Made by a program: the position numbers and the translations under genes
Assembly (NCBI GenBank): GCA_964035545.1
Contig: OZ037766.1
Location: 9,185,722-9,249,721 of the forward strand
From: Bugula neritina
Taxonomy: Eukaryota > Bryozoa > Gymnolaemata > Cheilostomatida > Bugulidae
Direction: 5' to 3'
DNA length: 64,000 bases
The notes under the pieces: generated by a model
Seen by the model: the letters and a program-made list of their open reading frames with translations, nothing else
Databases searched by the model: none
Told to the model about the DNA's origin: nothing
In this document: piece after piece, positions 60,901-64,000 of the stretch
Layout of the letters: every line of letters starts with the position of its first letter
Numbering within the stretch: position 1 is the stretch's first letter

Positions 60901-63900
60901 TTCTTTTTATAAATGTTATTTTTTAGCTTCTCTCCACAATATTTGGGTACAAAATGCTAACCAGCTCAAGTTTGAAACATCCATTATTAGGTAACTTTGT
61001 GACCCATGATTGAAGGATAGTTGTGAGTCTAATATTTTACTAGATATGTTTAGGGTATAACACAAAATTATTTTCACTTTTACTGCCAAAGAAAGAGGCA
61101 AAAATAGTTGTTTTCAAATGAATCCTTAACAGTAAATAATACTTGAACTGTGGTGACTAGCTTTGTCAAATTTTAGGTAAAAGTCAATTGCCAATCAGAC
61201 CAAATGACCGTGACAGAATGAAGAGCTACAAAAACCACCATTAGAACTTAAAATTGTAAGCAACTAAAAATTAGACGAAAAAATATATTCATGTTGCTGT
61301 AAAGGTATACTTGTATGCATATAAATGATTCAGGTAACAAGATTGAGCAGTCAAAGTTTCTCTATAAGCTTGGGCAGCTAATTTACTATGTGTCTCTTGG
61401 TTCAGATTGCAAAATTTCAAAAACTGAAACTGAGTGTTGGAATACCATACTTTTATAACCGGGAATACTATTAGGACCCTTACAGTTGTAGCAGGCAATT
61501 TTAAATCTTAAGAAAATACTGAGCTTGAATTGAATTAATCATGGTTACAACTTTTTGGCATACTAAAATTTCTACTAGAAACTGTGGCAAATTAGTCATA
61601 GTAGCCGTAACTACAATACAGTGAACAAGGTGAACTAAATCTTATATCTTATACATTAAAATTAATTTAACATACATACATCCCTGCTTGATATAAATAG
61701 GCAAAGTATTAATATAAATGGAAATAGTTTGCACAGCTTGCAATGCAGTATATATTACAGTAGATGAAACATTTAAAAGTGGTAATAGGAGACCAATTAA
61801 CCTCATTTGACTCTTTTGCATGTTTACAGACTTACAGCTCATGCTTACCAATTGAAATCAAATAGGATTGCACTACCAGAGAGAATATGTAAAGATCAAT
61901 CAGCTTATAAATATCCCATAGTTGTATGGCATTATATCAACAGCAAATGTTAGGTAATTAAATAACAAGAGAAAACAGAACATAGGCTGGCACCTTGTAT
62001 GTGATATTAGTGATTGAAGATATCAACTAGTAGCTAATATAATTAATTTGTGAGTAGAGTGATAACATATCCTAGAAATATATTGAATAGAATGGAGTTG
62101 GTCAGACTTTTTATAATATGAGCCTGTCATAGCAAATCACTCATCTAAACTTACATAACCGTTGGAAAATGGCAAAAACAGCTACATTTACTGGTTAAGT
62201 TGTCCTAAAACATGATACACATCAATTGTAAATGCAATTGAGCTAATTGTTAGTTGAATCACAATTCGAAATAAAAATAAAACCAGCGAGAAGTCTCAGC
62301 ACCATTTTCCAATGATTGCACAAAATTTCCACCCAACATTTAACATTACAACTAAGGATAGATATTGAAAATGTACAAAGAAGTGTGCAGACACTGCAGA
62401 CATCAGAATAGGACAAGACAACTCCAAATTATTTTATCTATGATTAGCCATACAAGCTATGTACAGCAGAACATGGTAAGGTGGACAATTCCAATTCATA
62501 TAAATATGTGCAAGTACAATAGAAGAGATACTTTAGCAATTATGATACAAATATACTTTCTCTAGTAAATTATCATGCACATCATTAGCCATTTCAGCAA
62601 TAAATTGTAGTAATTTTAAAAACATACCTCAAGACGAATGGTCAAGTCTTGAAAACATCCCAATGGTCTAAAATGAATGGAATTTGACTGAAAAGGGTGA
62701 ATATGAGGGAATAATTAGGCAATAATCAAATTGCATTATATAGCACTTGGCGTAGTGACTAAGTAATTAATAACTAATAACTGGATGTGGGAAATCACTC
62801 ACCTGAATTGATTTCTTTGACAGAGTTAAGGCAGTTCATAATCCTTATTATATGGTGTGATTATTATAAGCTGTGAGGAAGGAATCATTAAATTAAACTG
62901 ATTTGGGAGCAGCCGGATATTCAGATTATTAGTTGCAAAAGACAGCGATATATGTTATATAACTGAAAGCAAATGAGTGTGCTTTTGCGCTGCTAAAATA
63001 CCGATTTTTGGTTTTCAAACTCTGTCATCATTTTTAATATTACAGAAATTGAATAATAAGTTCTCATGGCTAAACTCTACAGTTTTGCAATAATAAACAG
63101 TAATGTTAATGGAACCTTTTTATTTTCAGCTGCATATACATTGTTTTTGAAAAAAGAAAACAACTCTAAATAATAGATAATGTATATTCTGGCAAGCAGC
63201 TTTATAGAAAGATAGGCACTGGAAACAAATTTTGTCTTTTTTTGTCGATGTAGATGACTAAAAATTTTTATAGCTTTAGTAGTATAGCCATTGTCAAAAT
63301 GTTCAGCTGGTTTCTTATAGTTTTGTAAACATAAGGCAGTGCCTTTGATATAAGCATTATAAAAATTGCTGAAACACCTTAAAAGAGAACCCACTTTATT
63401 AACAATTTATACACATTGAACAGCATATGCTAATTGTGGAGCCAACTAATTTATTGGGACAACTTAAATAGTTTCAGAAAAATTCATATTACTTTGAAAC
63501 AGGGGGCACTTCATGACACACAAAAAACAAATGGTTTGTGCAGAATTTTGACACTATGGCATTAGTGCAACATTTTCCCTACCAAAATGTTTATTGCTAA
63601 TGAACAGCCCCGCTACATTTTTATATCTGTTTTTACTTCAACTTGTTACAAAACTTAATACAATTTTGGGAGTAAAAATCAATGAAATCTGTTGTCTGTC
63701 GTTGCATATCAATTGTAAAACTTTAAGTTTTCAAGAAAATTCACAAATACTCAAAGGTAAAAAAAATTTATTTGTAAAATGCATTAAAATATTATAAAAC
63801 CATTGATCATGGAGGTTAGGGTACGAGATACTATTCTAATAAAAGAGAACTAACTTTTTGCTAAAAAAGAAAACTAGTCTTAACATTGTTAAATTGTTCA

Positions 63901-64000
63901 AATGCAAATTTGCAGATGAATATGGAAATGACAGCAAAACACGTACTTTTGATGACAGACCAGTTAACTCTGTGGCTGCATTTTAATGTATATACTGTGT
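57951..64000. other. Non-coding flank, no gene recognised
   Basis: About 6 kb of AT-rich DNA upstream of the divergent calcium sensor gene. It presumably includes that gene's promoter. The open frames present are short (under 110 codons), lack recognisable motifs and have no good splice context. I saw no RNA gene or well-formed repeat here. Confidence 0.5.

Overview
The window is nuclear DNA from an invertebrate animal. It is AT-rich, has many short GT-AG introns, and carries long non-coding stretches with SINE-like, hAT-like and satellite repeats. Protein families are animal-specific: muscle myosin II, ZnT1-type zinc transporter, SLC17 transporter and neuronal calcium sensors. The myosin gene layout points to a lophotrochozoan, possibly a mollusc, but I cannot name the species.

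Layout. (1) 6-10314, plus strand: a striated-type muscle myosin heavy chain gene lacking only its 5' end (about 110 residues by comparison with usual length). Thirteen constitutive or alternative exons were joined in frame by hand to give about 1835 residues. Its seventh intron holds an extra exon (5536-5892) with its own ATG that can splice in frame onto the rod exons. This is the architecture of molluscan catchin/myorod and of Drosophila myosin rod protein. The 3' end has two alternative C-terminal exons. (2) 10792-13767, minus strand, tail-to-tail with myosin: a five-exon gene for a 388-residue single-pass membrane protein with signal peptide, CUB-like ectodomain and PPPY motif. (3) 13768-19420: AT-rich intergenic DNA with a fold-back element and a complete 282-bp hAT-type MITE. 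(4) 19421-28366, plus: a nine-exon SLC30A1/ZnT1-like zinc exporter (497 residues). (5) 28367-34725: intergenic, with a 268-bp pure AC microsatellite and a G-rich minisatellite. (6) 34726-43269, plus: thirteen exons of an SLC17 (VGLUT/sialin-type) anion transporter, first coding exon not found. One intron holds a 72-bp near-perfect palindrome and another a SINE-like element with 19-bp target duplications. (7) 46621-51554 and 54971-57950, both minus: two adjacent neuronal calcium sensor genes, one a clear hippocalcin/neurocalcin orthologue and one a divergent paralogue. (8) 57951-64000: no gene recognised.

The genes are not an operon and there is no single pathway. The myosin locus is the most interesting part, because one gene appears to encode both a motor myosin and a motorless thick-filament rod protein from an internal start. 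Exon boundaries were set by reading splice sites and checking phase by hand. No database search was run.
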